A stretch of 64,000 nt of DNA from Deinococcus hopiensis KR-140 (GTDB lineage Bacteria > Deinococcota > Deinococci > Deinococcales > Deinococcaceae), in NCBI RefSeq assembly GCF_900176165.1, contig NZ_FWWU01000009.1, positions 592,501-656,500 on the forward strand, in the 5' to 3' direction. Below are positions 26,156 through 36,096 of the stretch, one piece after another (position 1 is the first letter of the stretch; every line of letters starts with the position of its first letter). The position numbers and the translations under genes were made by a program. The notes under the pieces are model-generated. The model ran no database searches, had not been told where the DNA came from, and was given only the letters and a program-made list of their open reading frames with translations.

Positions 26156-27583
26156 ATGCCCATTAAATTCGGAACAGACGGCTGGCGCGACATCATCGCG
26201 GAGGACTTCACGTACGAGAACGTGATGCGGGTGGCCCGTGCACATGCCCAGGCGCTGCGCGCCACGGGTGGAACGTCGGTCGTCGTGGGCTTCGACACCC
26301 GCTTTCAGGGAGCTGGCTTCGCCCGCGTGGTGGCGGAGGCACTGGCCGAAACTGGGCTGAACGTGCTTCTGGCAAGTGAATATCTGCCCACGCCCGCTCT
26401 GTCCTTTGCGGTGGTTCACCGAGGCGCGGCGGGGGGCGTGATGCTTACCGCCAGCCACAATCCACCCCAGTACAGCGGCTACAAGATCAAGGGGGCGTAT
26501 GGAGGCAGCGCAACGCCCGCCCTCGTGGCCGAGGTGGAGCGGGCGTTGCGGGAGCCTCAGCCGCATAACGGCCCGCCTGGGTCCATTCGGTCCTTTGATA
26601 TTCGGGAAGCGTATTACGCCCAGCTGGACCGCCAGCTTAATCTGGCTGCCCTGCGGGCCTACGAAGGTCACGTGGTCCACGACGCGATGGGTGGGGCAGC
26701 GTGCGGTTGGCTGACGGGGTACGCGCAGCACGCGGGGCTGAGGGCCCAGGTTACCGAGTTGCATGGTCGGCCGGACCCCATGTTCTACGGCGTCAACCCC
26801 GAACCCATCCCCCAGAACCTGGGCGAATTGATGGGCGTCATGGCGGGCGAGACGGGCACGGCGCTGGGTGTCGTCACCGACGGCGACGCAGACCGGGTAG
26901 GGGCTGTTACGGCGGGGGGCAGGTTCTTCAACAGCCACCAGATTTTCGCGGTCCTGATCCGCCACCTGCATGGACGGGGGCTGCGGGGGCGCGTGGTCAA
27001 GACCGTCTCTGGCAGCCGGGTGATCGAGCTGCTGGCGGGGCATCTGGGCCTGGAACTGCTGGAGACGCCCGTGGGCTTCAAGTACATCACCGACGCCTTC
27101 CTGGAGGGGCAGGCGGACGACGCCAAGGCAGTGCTGATCGGCGGTGAGGAATCGGGCGGCCTGTCCTCACGCGGACACATCCCCGAGCGTGACGGCCTGC
27201 TGAACAGTCTGCTGATGTTGGAGGCGGTAGCGGCAAGCGGCAAGAGCCTGGACACACTGTTCGCTGAGATTGAGGCCGAGGTGGGCTTCCGCCACGAGTA
27301 CGACCGGGCAGACCTGCACCTCAGCCCTGGCTTCGATAAGGAAGCGCTGATGCGTGAGGTTCAGACCTACACCGATGTTGCGGGGCATCCGGTGGAAGGC
27401 AAAAAGACCATCGACGGCGTGAAGCTGCTGCTCTCGGGCGGAGCTTCCGCGATGTTCCGTGCCTCGGGCACGGAGCCCGTAGTGCGCGTGTACGTGGAGG
27501 CCCAGACGCCAGGTGACGTGCAGGCGATTCTGGGCGAAGCGACGCGGCGGGTGCTGGCGCTGGACCCCGGACAGCGTGCCTAA
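26156..27583 (+). CDS. Phosphoglucomutase/phosphomannomutase family protein
   Basis: The 475-aa phosphohexomutase interconverts hexose-6-phosphate and hexose-1-phosphate. It has the phosphoserine loop TASHNPPQYSGYK, the metal-binding DGDADR, the sugar-specificity loop GGEESGG and the phosphate-binding RASGTEP. Its product would feed both ManC and the RmlA enzymes of the neighbouring locus. Start at 26156 gives MPIKFGTDGWR, the family's usual beginning, with GGAG 7 nt upstream; the 27-nt longer frame is not needed. TAGAGT about 20 nt upstream may be the -10 box. Confidence 0.93.
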   Translation: MPIKFGTDGWRDIIAEDFTYENVMRVARAHAQALRATGGTSVVVGFDTRFQGAGFARVVAEALAETGLNVLLASEYLPTPALSFAVVHRGAAGGVMLTASHNPPQYSGYKIKGAYGGSATPALVAEVERALREPQPHNGPPGSIRSFDIREAYYAQLDRQLNLAALRAYEGHVVHDAMGGAACGWLTGYAQHAGLRAQVTELHGRPDPMFYGVNPEPIPQNLGELMGVMAGETGTALGVVTDGDADRVGAVTAGGRFFNSHQIFAVLIRHLHGRGLRGRVVKTVSGSRVIELLAGHLGLELLETPVGFKYITDAFLEGQADDAKAVLIGGEESGGLSSRGHIPERDGLLNSLLMLEAVAASGKSLDTLFAEIEAEVGFRHEYDRADLHLSPGFDKEALMREVQTYTDVAGHPVEGKKTIDGVKLLLSGGASAMFRASGTEPVVRVYVEAQTPGDVQAILGEATRRVLALDPGQRA

Positions 27584-27586
27584 GGA

Positions 27587-27630
27587 AGCAAAACACAGGA
27601 GCGGGAAAGCCCCCGCCCCTGTGTTTTGCT
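27587..27630. terminator. Bidirectional terminator between the phosphohexomutase and lpdA
   Basis: Perfect 13-bp stem AGCAAAACACAGG/CCTGTGTTTTGCT enclosing a second GC-rich stem. The A and T tracts in the stem let it work for both convergent genes. Confidence 0.88.
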
Positions 27631-27635
27631 GACCG

Positions 27636-29042
27636 CTACATGTGCAGCGCGCGCTTGTCCGCGGCCAGCGCCGCTTCCTTCACCACTTCGCTGAGGGTGG
27701 GGTGGGCGTGGACGGTGCGGGCGAGGTCTTCGGCGCTTCCGCCGAACTCCATAATCGCCACCGTCTCGCCGATGAGTTCAGAGACGTTGGGACCGATCAT
27801 GTGGACGCCCAGAATCTTGTCGGTCTCGGCGTCGGCGACCACCTTCACGAAGCCGCGTGGATCACCGTGGCCCAGCGCGCGCCCGTTGGCGCTGAAGGGG
27901 AACTGTCCGGCCTTGACCTTGAAGCCCTTGTCCTTGGCCTGCTTTTCCGTCAGACCCGCCCAGGCGATTTCAGGCGAGGTGTAGATCACCCAGGGCACCA
28001 CGTCGTAGTTGACGTGTCCGGCCTGCCCCGCGAGGAGTTCGGCCACGGCCACGCCTTCTTCTTCCGCCTTGTGCGCCAGCATCGCGCCGCCCACCACGTC
28101 GCCGATGGCATAAAGGCCGGGAAGGTTGGTGCGGTAGTGCCCGTCCACCTTCACGAAGCCGCGCTCGTCCAGTTCCAAACCAACCGCCTCGGCCCCCAGA
28201 CCCTTGGTGTGGGGCACGCGGCCGATGGAGACGATGAGCTTGTCGAACTGCGCGGTTACGTCACTTCCCTTTTCCTCATAGATGACGGTGACGCCCGCTT
28301 CGTCCTGCTTCACATCCTTGATCTGGACGCCGAAGTGGAACTCCAGGCCCTGCTTCTGGAATTGCTTCAGGGCTTCCTTGCTGACAGCGTCGTCGGCAGC
28401 CATCAGGAAACCGGGGAGGGCTTCGAGAATCGTGACCTGCGCGCCGAGGCGACGCCAGACGCTGCCCAGTTCCACACCGATCACGCCCGCGCCGATCACG
28501 CCGAGGCGTGCGGGCACCTGCTCGAAGGCAAGAGCGCCGCTGTTTTCCACGATGTGCCCACCGAAGGGGGCGAGGGGCAGTTCGCGGGGGCTGCTGCCCG
28601 TCGCCACAACCACGTTCTTTGCCCGCACCTCAGTTCCGGCCGCGTCCACGATCCAGCCCTCTCCGTCCTGCCGCACCAGGCGGCCCAAACCGTGAATGCT
28701 GGTGACCTTGTTCTTGCGAAACAGGAAGGCCACGCCGCCGGTCAGCTTGTCCACCACGGCTTCCTTGCGGCCCAGCATTTTCGTGAGGTCCACCCGCGCG
28801 CCGTCTACCTGGATGCCGTGTTCGGCCGCCTCGTGGTTGATCATCTCGAAGCGTTCGCTCGAATCGAGCATCGCCTTGGAGGGAATGCAGCCCACATTGA
28901 GGCAGGTGCCGCCCAGCGAAGCTTTGCCGCCCCGCTCGAAAGCGTCCACGCAGGCCGTCTTGAAGCCCAGCTGTGCGGCGCGAATCGCGGCCACGTAGCC
29001 TGCCGGGCCGCCGCCAATCACCACTACGTCGTATGCGTCCAT
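27636..29042 (-). CDS. lpdA: Dihydrolipoamide dehydrogenase (E3)
   Basis: Flavoenzyme of 2-oxoacid dehydrogenase complexes that reoxidises dihydrolipoamide with NAD. The 468-aa protein has the FAD motif VVIGGGPAGYVAAIRAA, the redox disulfide in GGTCLNVGCIPSK, the NAD motif VIGAGVIGVELGSVW and the C-terminal catalytic HAHPTLSE. Start at 29042 (MDAYDVVVIGG) rather than 29063, which only adds seven non-family residues. No E1/E2 genes are adjacent. Confidence 0.96.
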   Translation of the reverse strand: MDAYDVVVIGGGPAGYVAAIRAAQLGFKTACVDAFERGGKASLGGTCLNVGCIPSKAMLDSSERFEMINHEAAEHGIQVDGARVDLTKMLGRKEAVVDKLTGGVAFLFRKNKVTSIHGLGRLVRQDGEGWIVDAAGTEVRAKNVVVATGSSPRELPLAPFGGHIVENSGALAFEQVPARLGVIGAGVIGVELGSVWRRLGAQVTILEALPGFLMAADDAVSKEALKQFQKQGLEFHFGVQIKDVKQDEAGVTVIYEEKGSDVTAQFDKLIVSIGRVPHTKGLGAEAVGLELDERGFVKVDGHYRTNLPGLYAIGDVVGGAMLAHKAEEEGVAVAELLAGQAGHVNYDVVPWVIYTSPEIAWAGLTEKQAKDKGFKVKAGQFPFSANGRALGHGDPRGFVKVVADAETDKILGVHMIGPNVSELIGETVAIMEFGGSAEDLARTVHAHPTLSEVVKEAALAADKRALHM

Positions 29043-29125
29043 AACCGTTCCCGAGCGTACCACCCGGTTCTCACGGAGATTGCGGCGCGTTCCTGCCGTA
29101 GGGACAGGGCGTGAGGTCCAGTAGG

Positions 29126-29164
29126 CTAAACCGCCTGCCTGTTCAGGGCAGCCAGGCGGTCAGC
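29126..29164 (-). terminator. Hairpin downstream of psuG
   Basis: ACCGCCTG (29130-29137) pairs with CAGGCGGT (29153-29160), with AGCC/GGCT outside. It lies 12 bp beyond the psuG stop on the minus strand and is followed by a weakly T-containing tract. Confidence 0.45.
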
Positions 29165-29175
29165 CTTTCAGATGG

Positions 29176-30120
29176 TCAGGCCGGCGCTGTTGCCAGTTGT
29201 GCAAAAGCCTCCGCCACCCGCGCTGCCACGGCCGCGTTGTGGCGCACGAGGGCGATGTTCGCCGCGAGGCTGCGGCCCTCCGTAATCTGCACGAGGCGGC
29301 CCAGCAGGTAGGGCGTGGTTTCCTTGCCTGTCAGGCCCAGCGCGTCCATGTCCTTCAGCGCCTGCTCAATATGGGGCGTGATCTCGGCGGCGGGAATCTC
29401 GGCCTCGGCGGGGATGGGATTGGCGAGCAGCACGCCGCCGGACAGGCCCAGCGTCCACTTTGCGTGCAGCACGCGGGCGGCTTCGGCCTCGGTGGTGACG
29501 GACAGGGGAGAGGCAAAACCGCTTGAGCGCGAGTAGAAGGCGGGGAATTCCCCGCTGCCCAGCGTGATGGCGGGCACGCCTTGGGTTTCGAGCACCTCCA
29601 GCGTCAGGCCGATGTCGAGGATGCTCTTGACGCCCGCGCTGACCACGCACACGTCTGTGCGGGCGAGTTCGGTGAGGTCCGCGCTGATGTCCATCGTCTG
29701 GCCAGCGCCCCGGTGAACGCCGCCTGTACCACCGGTGGCAAAGACGCGAATGCCCGCGAGAGAGGCGATCCGCATGGTGGAGGCGACGGTGGTGGCTCCG
29801 TGTCCGCCGAGGGCCACAGTCACGGGGAGGTCGCGGGTGCTGATCTTCTGAACAGCCTTATCGGTGGCGAGGAGCTCGAGTTCATCTGGCGTGAGGCCCA
29901 CCTTCAGGCGGCCGCCCAGCACAGCGATGGTGGCGGGGGTGGCCCCATTCTCGCGGACAACGTTCTCGACGCCGTTTGCCATTTCCACGTTCTGCGGGTA
30001 CGGCATGCCGTGGCTGATGATGGTGCTTTCCAGGGCCACGACGGGCCGGCCCGCGTCGAGGGCCGCGGCGACTTCGGGGTGAAGGTCCAGGTGATGGGCA
30101 ATTTCGGGGCGGATGGTCAT
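29176..30120 (-). CDS. psuG: Pseudouridine-5'-phosphate glycosidase
   Basis: Splits pseudouridine 5'-phosphate into uracil and ribose 5-phosphate, a C-C glycosidic bond cleavage. The 314-aa protein shows the family stretches VVALESTIISHGMPYP, GGHGATTVASTM, FATGGTGGVHRG and SAGVKSILDI, whose acidic and lysine residues form the manganese-dependent active site in E. coli YeiN. Start at 30120 is fixed by AAGGAG 6 nt upstream; the longer frame to 30246 overlaps the kinase gene. Follows its kinase by 61 bp. Confidence 0.95.
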   Translation of the reverse strand: MTIRPEIAHHLDLHPEVAAALDAGRPVVALESTIISHGMPYPQNVEMANGVENVVRENGATPATIAVLGGRLKVGLTPDELELLATDKAVQKISTRDLPVTVALGGHGATTVASTMRIASLAGIRVFATGGTGGVHRGAGQTMDISADLTELARTDVCVVSAGVKSILDIGLTLEVLETQGVPAITLGSGEFPAFYSRSSGFASPLSVTTEAEAARVLHAKWTLGLSGGVLLANPIPAEAEIPAAEITPHIEQALKDMDALGLTGKETTPYLLGRLVQITEGRSLAANIALVRHNAAVAARVAEAFAQLATAPA

Positions 30121-30181
30121 GGAAACTCCTTGAGAGGGGCAATGATCTTGCTGGCGACTGAACCCTGGCGGCGGGCGACGT

Positions 30182-31288
<1,107 letters not shown>

Positions 31289-31290
31289 GT

Positions 31291-31327
31291 CTTAAGTATT
31301 TTAAGGATCTTTACTAGGATAAAGCAA
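31291..31327 (-). promoter_or_regulatory. psu operon promoter with inverted repeat
   Basis: Minus strand: TTGCTT (31327-31322), 18-bp spacer, TAAAAT (31303-31298), ending 9 nt before the psuK ATG, so the mRNA is nearly leaderless. CTTAA-N5-TTAAG (31291-31305) overlaps the -10 and the expected start point, a plausible operator for the HTH domain of PsuK. Confidence 0.5.
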
Positions 31328-31433
31328 GGGAGATGAGGAGGTGGGAGCTCGCCTTCAGGCAAAGTGAGGGCGAGTTGCGCTCGCCGCACCCCACCCCTTC
31401 TGGGCAGCTCTACAGGAGGGGGAAAGCGCCTAC

Positions 31434-32261
31434 TTAGCCTGCTGTTCCCTGCGTCCACAGCGCGAGCACCTCGGCGGCCTCGTCCGCGTGCATCTGCTCG
31501 ACAAGTGCGCCCCCATGGGTGGCGACGCTTTTGCCCTCTGCACGGGCCTGGTTCCAGGCCTGCAGCAGCGCCCGGGCCGTTTCCACCTCGGCGGCGGTCA
31601 CGCCGAAGGCCCGGTTCGCCGCTTCCACCTGGGAGGGGTGAATCACCGTCTTGCCTGCAAAGCCCAGGGTGCGGCCCTGCCTGCACTCCCGATCGAAGCC
31701 TTCTGGGTCACGTACATCGTTGTACACGGCGTCCAGGGGCACTTTGCCGTAGGCGCGGGCCGCCAGCACCACCGCCGACAGGGCGTGCAGCAACGGCAGG
31801 CGCTCGGGGTGGGGGCGGGTCCGTAAGGCGCGGGCGAGGTCGTTGGCCCCCACGATCAGTCCCGCAACGCCAGGCACCCCAGCGATCTCTGCGGCGTGTA
31901 GCGCGCCGAGGGGCGTTTCGATCATGGGCCACAGGGGCACGCGCAGGTGCAGCGCGCCCACGGTGCGGGCGTCCTCCACTTTGGGCAGGACCAGGCCGTC
32001 CACTCCGGTAAGCAGGGCCATCTCGCGGTCCGCGTGTTCCCAGGGCGTGCCCAGGCCATTGACCCGTACGAAGACGGGGCAGGGCCAGCGGTTTGCCAGC
32101 GCGCCCCGTACGTTCTCGCGCGCTGCGTCCTTGTGTTCGGGGGCGACGGCATCTTCGAGGTCCAGAACCACGGCGTCGGCCCCCAGTGTCCGGGACTTGT
32201 CGATCGCGCGCGGCTTGTCGCCCGGGACGTACAGCACCGAGCGCAGCGGCTTAACGCTCAT
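31434..32261 (-). CDS. HpcH/HpaI aldolase / CitE-like lyase
   Basis: The 275-aa TIM-barrel protein belongs to the CitE/malyl-CoA lyase group that splits or forms hydroxyacyl-CoA thioesters. It has LRSVLYVPGDKPRAIDKS, VLDLEDAVAP, VRVNGLGTPW, metal-binding IETPLGAL and GKTVIHPSQVEAAN. Without a citrate lyase operon nearby it is more likely a citramalyl-CoA or malyl-CoA lyase-like enzyme. Start at 32261 gives the conserved MSVKPLRSVLYVPG; the longer frame is non-family. A small hydrophobic ORF upstream overlaps its start. Confidence 0.88.
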   Translation of the reverse strand: MSVKPLRSVLYVPGDKPRAIDKSRTLGADAVVLDLEDAVAPEHKDAARENVRGALANRWPCPVFVRVNGLGTPWEHADREMALLTGVDGLVLPKVEDARTVGALHLRVPLWPMIETPLGALHAAEIAGVPGVAGLIVGANDLARALRTRPHPERLPLLHALSAVVLAARAYGKVPLDAVYNDVRDPEGFDRECRQGRTLGFAGKTVIHPSQVEAANRAFGVTAAEVETARALLQAWNQARAEGKSVATHGGALVEQMHADEAAEVLALWTQGTAG

Positions 32262-32349
32262 GCCGGGCGTCCTTGCGGCGGCGCTGGGCAGCGGTGGACG
32301 CGAGCAGGAAGGGGAGCAGGACAAGCAGCAACTTCAGGGGACGGGGCAT
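32251..32349 (-). CDS. Possible small hydrophobic leader ORF (32 aa)
   Basis: ATG at 32349 opens a 32-aa frame beginning MPRPLKLLLVLLPFLLASTAAQ, a signal-peptide or single-helix pattern with a basic tail. TACCCT lies 6 nt before the ATG, the leaderless -10 spacing. The stop codon lies 6 nt past the first base of the CitE-like start, so the frames overlap by 11 nt and translation could be coupled. It may be a real microprotein, a leader, or coincidence. Confidence 0.35.
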   Translation of the reverse strand: MPRPLKLLLVLLPFLLASTAAQRRRKDARHER

Positions 32350-32785
32350 GGGGTCAGGGTATCCGGATTCAACGGTGGGTGACCCAGCGGTGGCCTCCTC
32401 GGGCTGGGCCAGCGCCTTGTGCATGGGCGGTGTTCGCGCCGCACAAGACCCAGACGCTCATAGAAGGGCAGGGCATCGGGGCCGGAATCCAGAACCACCT
32501 CGGGGAAGCCGCGCCGCCTGGCCTCCTTCTCGGCCTGGGCCATCCGCTGCTGTCCGGTGCCCTGCCCACGGCAGTCGGGGCGCCAATCAGGCCCAGCAGC
32601 CCGGTATTCATGTACGTGCCCACCGGCGCGAAGCCCTGGGCCACTTGCCGTTTCGGCCGCTCCAGGTAGGTGCTCAGGTCCACATGGCGTTGAAGTTCAT
32701 GCGTGGGCCTGAAGGCCGAGGGAAACGCTGCAGGTTCGGGGCGGCGCAGGGTGACGGCGGGAAGCCTGCTCACGGCGCGCTTCAC
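32334..32785 (-). pseudogene. Frameshifted GNAT acetyltransferase
   Basis: From a GTG at 32785 the frame encodes a GNAT-like N-terminus (STYLERPKRQVAQGF, VGTYMNTGLLGLIG). The acetyl-CoA motif RGQGTGQQRMAQAEKEARRRG and the end (DSGPDALPFYERLGLV) lie in another frame of the same strand. The two parts overlap around 32545-32580, where the frame must change and some central residues appear missing. Intact members are about 160 aa. Either a decayed gene or an assembly indel. Confidence 0.75.
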
Positions 32786-33258
32786 TCTCCAGAGGCCCGT
32801 TGAAGCGGAGAGGAGGTGGAAGGCAGGCCGATCTCGGGGTTCCCCGTACCTTCTTGAACGTCACTGACGATGAATCTCCGGCGCGTTCCAGCCTCAGATG
32901 CGTGCTGGAATTGGCTCCAGCACGTGTTGCCCTCCGGGTCCTTGAAGTGCACGCTCTTGCCCCGATTCCCCAAGGTGCGGCGGGCGACCTTCAGGCCGTG
33001 ACCCCCAGCCGCGCCTGCCGGGCGTTCGTCTCCTCGCGGGTGATGCTCAGGCAGACGTGGTCGCCCGACTTTCCCGTGTGCGGCGGCACCTCGCCGGGCT
33101 ACGCGTTTGCCCGTGAAGATGCGGAGCATGGAGCCTTTGAGCTGGTCAAACGGATGCCGCCCCTACACTTGCCCGTACGGCGTCAGGCCGAGGACCTCCG
33201 AATAGAAGGTCCCGGACGGGGTGAGGTCGCGGGCATACAGGCAGGCTTTGGGAGCGCG
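32782..33258 (-). pseudogene. Frameshifted VOC (glyoxalase-fold) protein
   Basis: Pieces of one VOC-family protein occur in successive frames: KACLYARDLTPSGTFYSEVLGL (N-terminal beta-alpha unit, about 33190-33249), PHTGKSGDHVCLSITREE (about 33010-33080) and KSVHFKDPEGNTCWSQF (about 32900-32960, the C-terminal metal-site strand). At least two frameshifts separate them. A product cannot be made without frame changes. Confidence 0.75.
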
Positions 33259-33277
33259 CCTGCGGAGGGGGGCCCCT

Positions 33278-33785
33278 TCAGGCGGGCAGCTCAAGTCCGG
33301 CGTAGGCGCCCAGGGCGCCATACAGGGGGGAGACCATCGCCGCCGGGGTGTCCGGCCGCAGGCCGAAGTCCACTGACCGGCGGAACCCGAAGCGTGGGTA
33401 GTAGTCGGCGTGGCCCCACAGCGCAGCACCACCATCGGTTCGGCGCAGGCGCGTACCCTCTCCAGCACGGCGGGCGTCAGGGCGCTCCCGCTTCCCCGCC
33501 TCTGAACACCGGGGAGAACGCTGATGGGTCCCAGCAGCAGGACACGCCGGGGTCGCCCGGGACGCGTCAAATCTCCCCGCGGGTCCGTCGGGGCGACGAT
33601 GACGTGACCGACCACCTGGCCCTCCACCTCGGCCACCAGCGAGAGGGCGGGCAGGAAGCGGCCCGAAGCGCGGATCTGTTCAATCGTTTCATTCTCCCGC
33701 AGACCACCGTTGTAGGTGAAGGCCAGGCGCGTCACCTCAGCGGTGGCCGCGGTGTCGGCGGGACGTTCGGGGCGGAGATGAAGGT

Positions 33786-33789
<4 letters not shown>
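33278..33789 (-). pseudogene. Frameshifted GNAT acetyltransferase (YhbS-like)
   Basis: The first part reads LHLRPERPADTAATAEVTRLAF, SLVAEVEGQVVGHVIV and LGPISVLPGVQRRGSGSAL (acetyl-CoA loop) in one frame. Near 33421-33426 it must shift to continue as LWGHADYYPRFGFRRSVDFG and end at a TGA at 33280. YhbS-type proteins have exactly this order and about 170 aa. It overlaps the stop of the RIO kinase gene, so the two were once coupled. Confidence 0.75.
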
Positions 33790-34673
<884 letters not shown>

Positions 34674-34691
34674 GGGTGCCCCGGATGAAAT

Positions 34692-34829
34692 TTAGTGGCG
34701 GCTGAAACCTCGGAAGGCCAAGACGTGAACAGTCTTTGCTGGTGGTGCGGCACGGTGGCTCCTATCTGCGGAGACGAAAATTCCTCGTTCGGTCGCGTTC
34801 AGGCTGACAATGATGTTGATGTCGGTCAT
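34692..34829 (-). CDS. Small hypothetical protein (45 aa)
   Basis: ATG at 34829 is preceded by AAGGAGGTG at a good distance, one of the best RBSs in the window. The 45-aa product (MTDINIIVSLNATERGIFVS and a basic, proline-containing tail) has no recognised domain or membrane helix. A longer in-frame start at 34892 lacks an RBS. It ends 18 bp before the RIO kinase start and may share its transcript. Confidence 0.55.
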   Translation of the reverse strand: MTDINIIVSLNATERGIFVSADRSHRAAPPAKTVHVLAFRGFSRH

Positions 34830-35028
34830 GCACAGCACCTCCTTCCGGTGTTGAGCCCACGGTAGCAGGGGAATGCGGCGTGAGGAAGCCAATCTGCCTA
34901 CGCTAGGCCACCATGCTTAGGGGTACGTCGCAACGGGCGTGGCAGACACCCCCGCCGCCTTCCCCCAGCATCGCCGGACCGCACCGCACCGAACGGGAGC
35001 GGCGGCGTAGCATGAGGGCCGGGACACC

Positions 35029-35997
35029 ATGAACCGCACCTACCTGTTTGACGCCGACGGAGATGACCACGAGGTGACCCTGAGTGCCGAGCAGGTGCGG
35101 GGGCTGCGCGAGGACCAGCTGCTGTGGGTGGACCTGTCGCGCGGTGACGCGGGGGAGACCCAGCAACTCGCGGCGCTGCTGGACCTGCCGCCCCGCCTGC
35201 TCGAGCGGCAGCTGAACGATTCGCCCCACCCACAGGTGGTCAGCGACGGCGGAGCCTTCCGGGTGGACGTGCAGTCGGTGCGTGTGGATGAGGGCGGGCG
35301 GCTGACGGGCATGGGGGTGAGCGTCTTTGTCGCGCCGAATGTCCTCGTGACCGTTCACCAGGACGGCATCGACTTCCTGAAGGAATTTGCGGCGCAGCAG
35401 CGCAGCAACGGCAAGGTGGGGCGGCTGTCCTCGGGGTTGTTTCTGGCGGCGCTCCTGGGGTGGCACCTCACAAGCTACCTGCGTGAAGTCGAGCGGTTGG
35501 AGGAACGGGTGGACCGGCTGGACGAGGCCATCTTGCGCTCGGCGCCCGAGCGGGATTTTCTGGAGGACTTGGCTGCCCAGCGCCGCCACATGGGCGAGCT
35601 GCGCCGCCTCCTCACTTCGCACCGCGGTGTGTACGCCACCCTCTCGCGCCCTGACTTCAAGGCCCTGGCCGACGGTGAGACGGCCGCCGCTTTCGACGCC
35701 CTGGAACAGCGCTTCGAGCGGGCCGTAATGTCCGTAGAGGGACTCCGGGACGTGATTCTGGGCTCCTTTGACCTGTACATGTCCAGCCTGGGTCGGCGTA
35801 CCAACGACATCGTTCGCCTGCTGACGGTGGTGACGGTCCTGACGGGCGTAGGGTCCCTCATCGCGGGGCTCTTCGGCATGAACTTCGAACTGACCTTCGA
35901 GAAGTCGGGCTGGCGCGGCTTTGCCTTGGTGGTGGGTGCGCTGCTGCTGCTGTTCGTGGCTGTGCTGTGGGCGGCGAGGCGGCGGCGGTGGGTGTAA
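35029..35997 (+). CDS. CorA-like divalent metal ion transporter
   Basis: The 322-aa protein has the CorA plan: an N-terminal alpha/beta domain, long helices (about 125-250), then two membrane helices near the C-terminus with the signature GLFGMNF (the GMN selectivity filter) between them and a basic tail. Such channels import Mg2+, Co2+ or Zn2+ as pentamers. Typical length. TAGCAT 15 nt upstream and GAGGG near the ATG are plausible promoter/RBS elements. Confidence 0.93.
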   Translation: MNRTYLFDADGDDHEVTLSAEQVRGLREDQLLWVDLSRGDAGETQQLAALLDLPPRLLERQLNDSPHPQVVSDGGAFRVDVQSVRVDEGGRLTGMGVSVFVAPNVLVTVHQDGIDFLKEFAAQQRSNGKVGRLSSGLFLAALLGWHLTSYLREVERLEERVDRLDEAILRSAPERDFLEDLAAQRRHMGELRRLLTSHRGVYATLSRPDFKALADGETAAAFDALEQRFERAVMSVEGLRDVILGSFDLYMSSLGRRTNDIVRLLTVVTVLTGVGSLIAGLFGMNFELTFEKSGWRGFALVVGALLLLFVAVLWAARRRRWV

Positions 35998-36096
35998 GGC
36001 TGGCGGGTTCGTAAGGGATCACACCGCTGGACAGGAGGGTTAAAGCCAGGTGGGGACGCCCAACATCCGCCGCTGCCTGCCAGGCACGACGCTGGG

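Noticed and set aside
27642..29114. 490-aa plus-strand frame opposite lpdA
   Set aside because: Histidine/glutamine-rich antisense translation of lpdA, typical of GC-rich codon bias.
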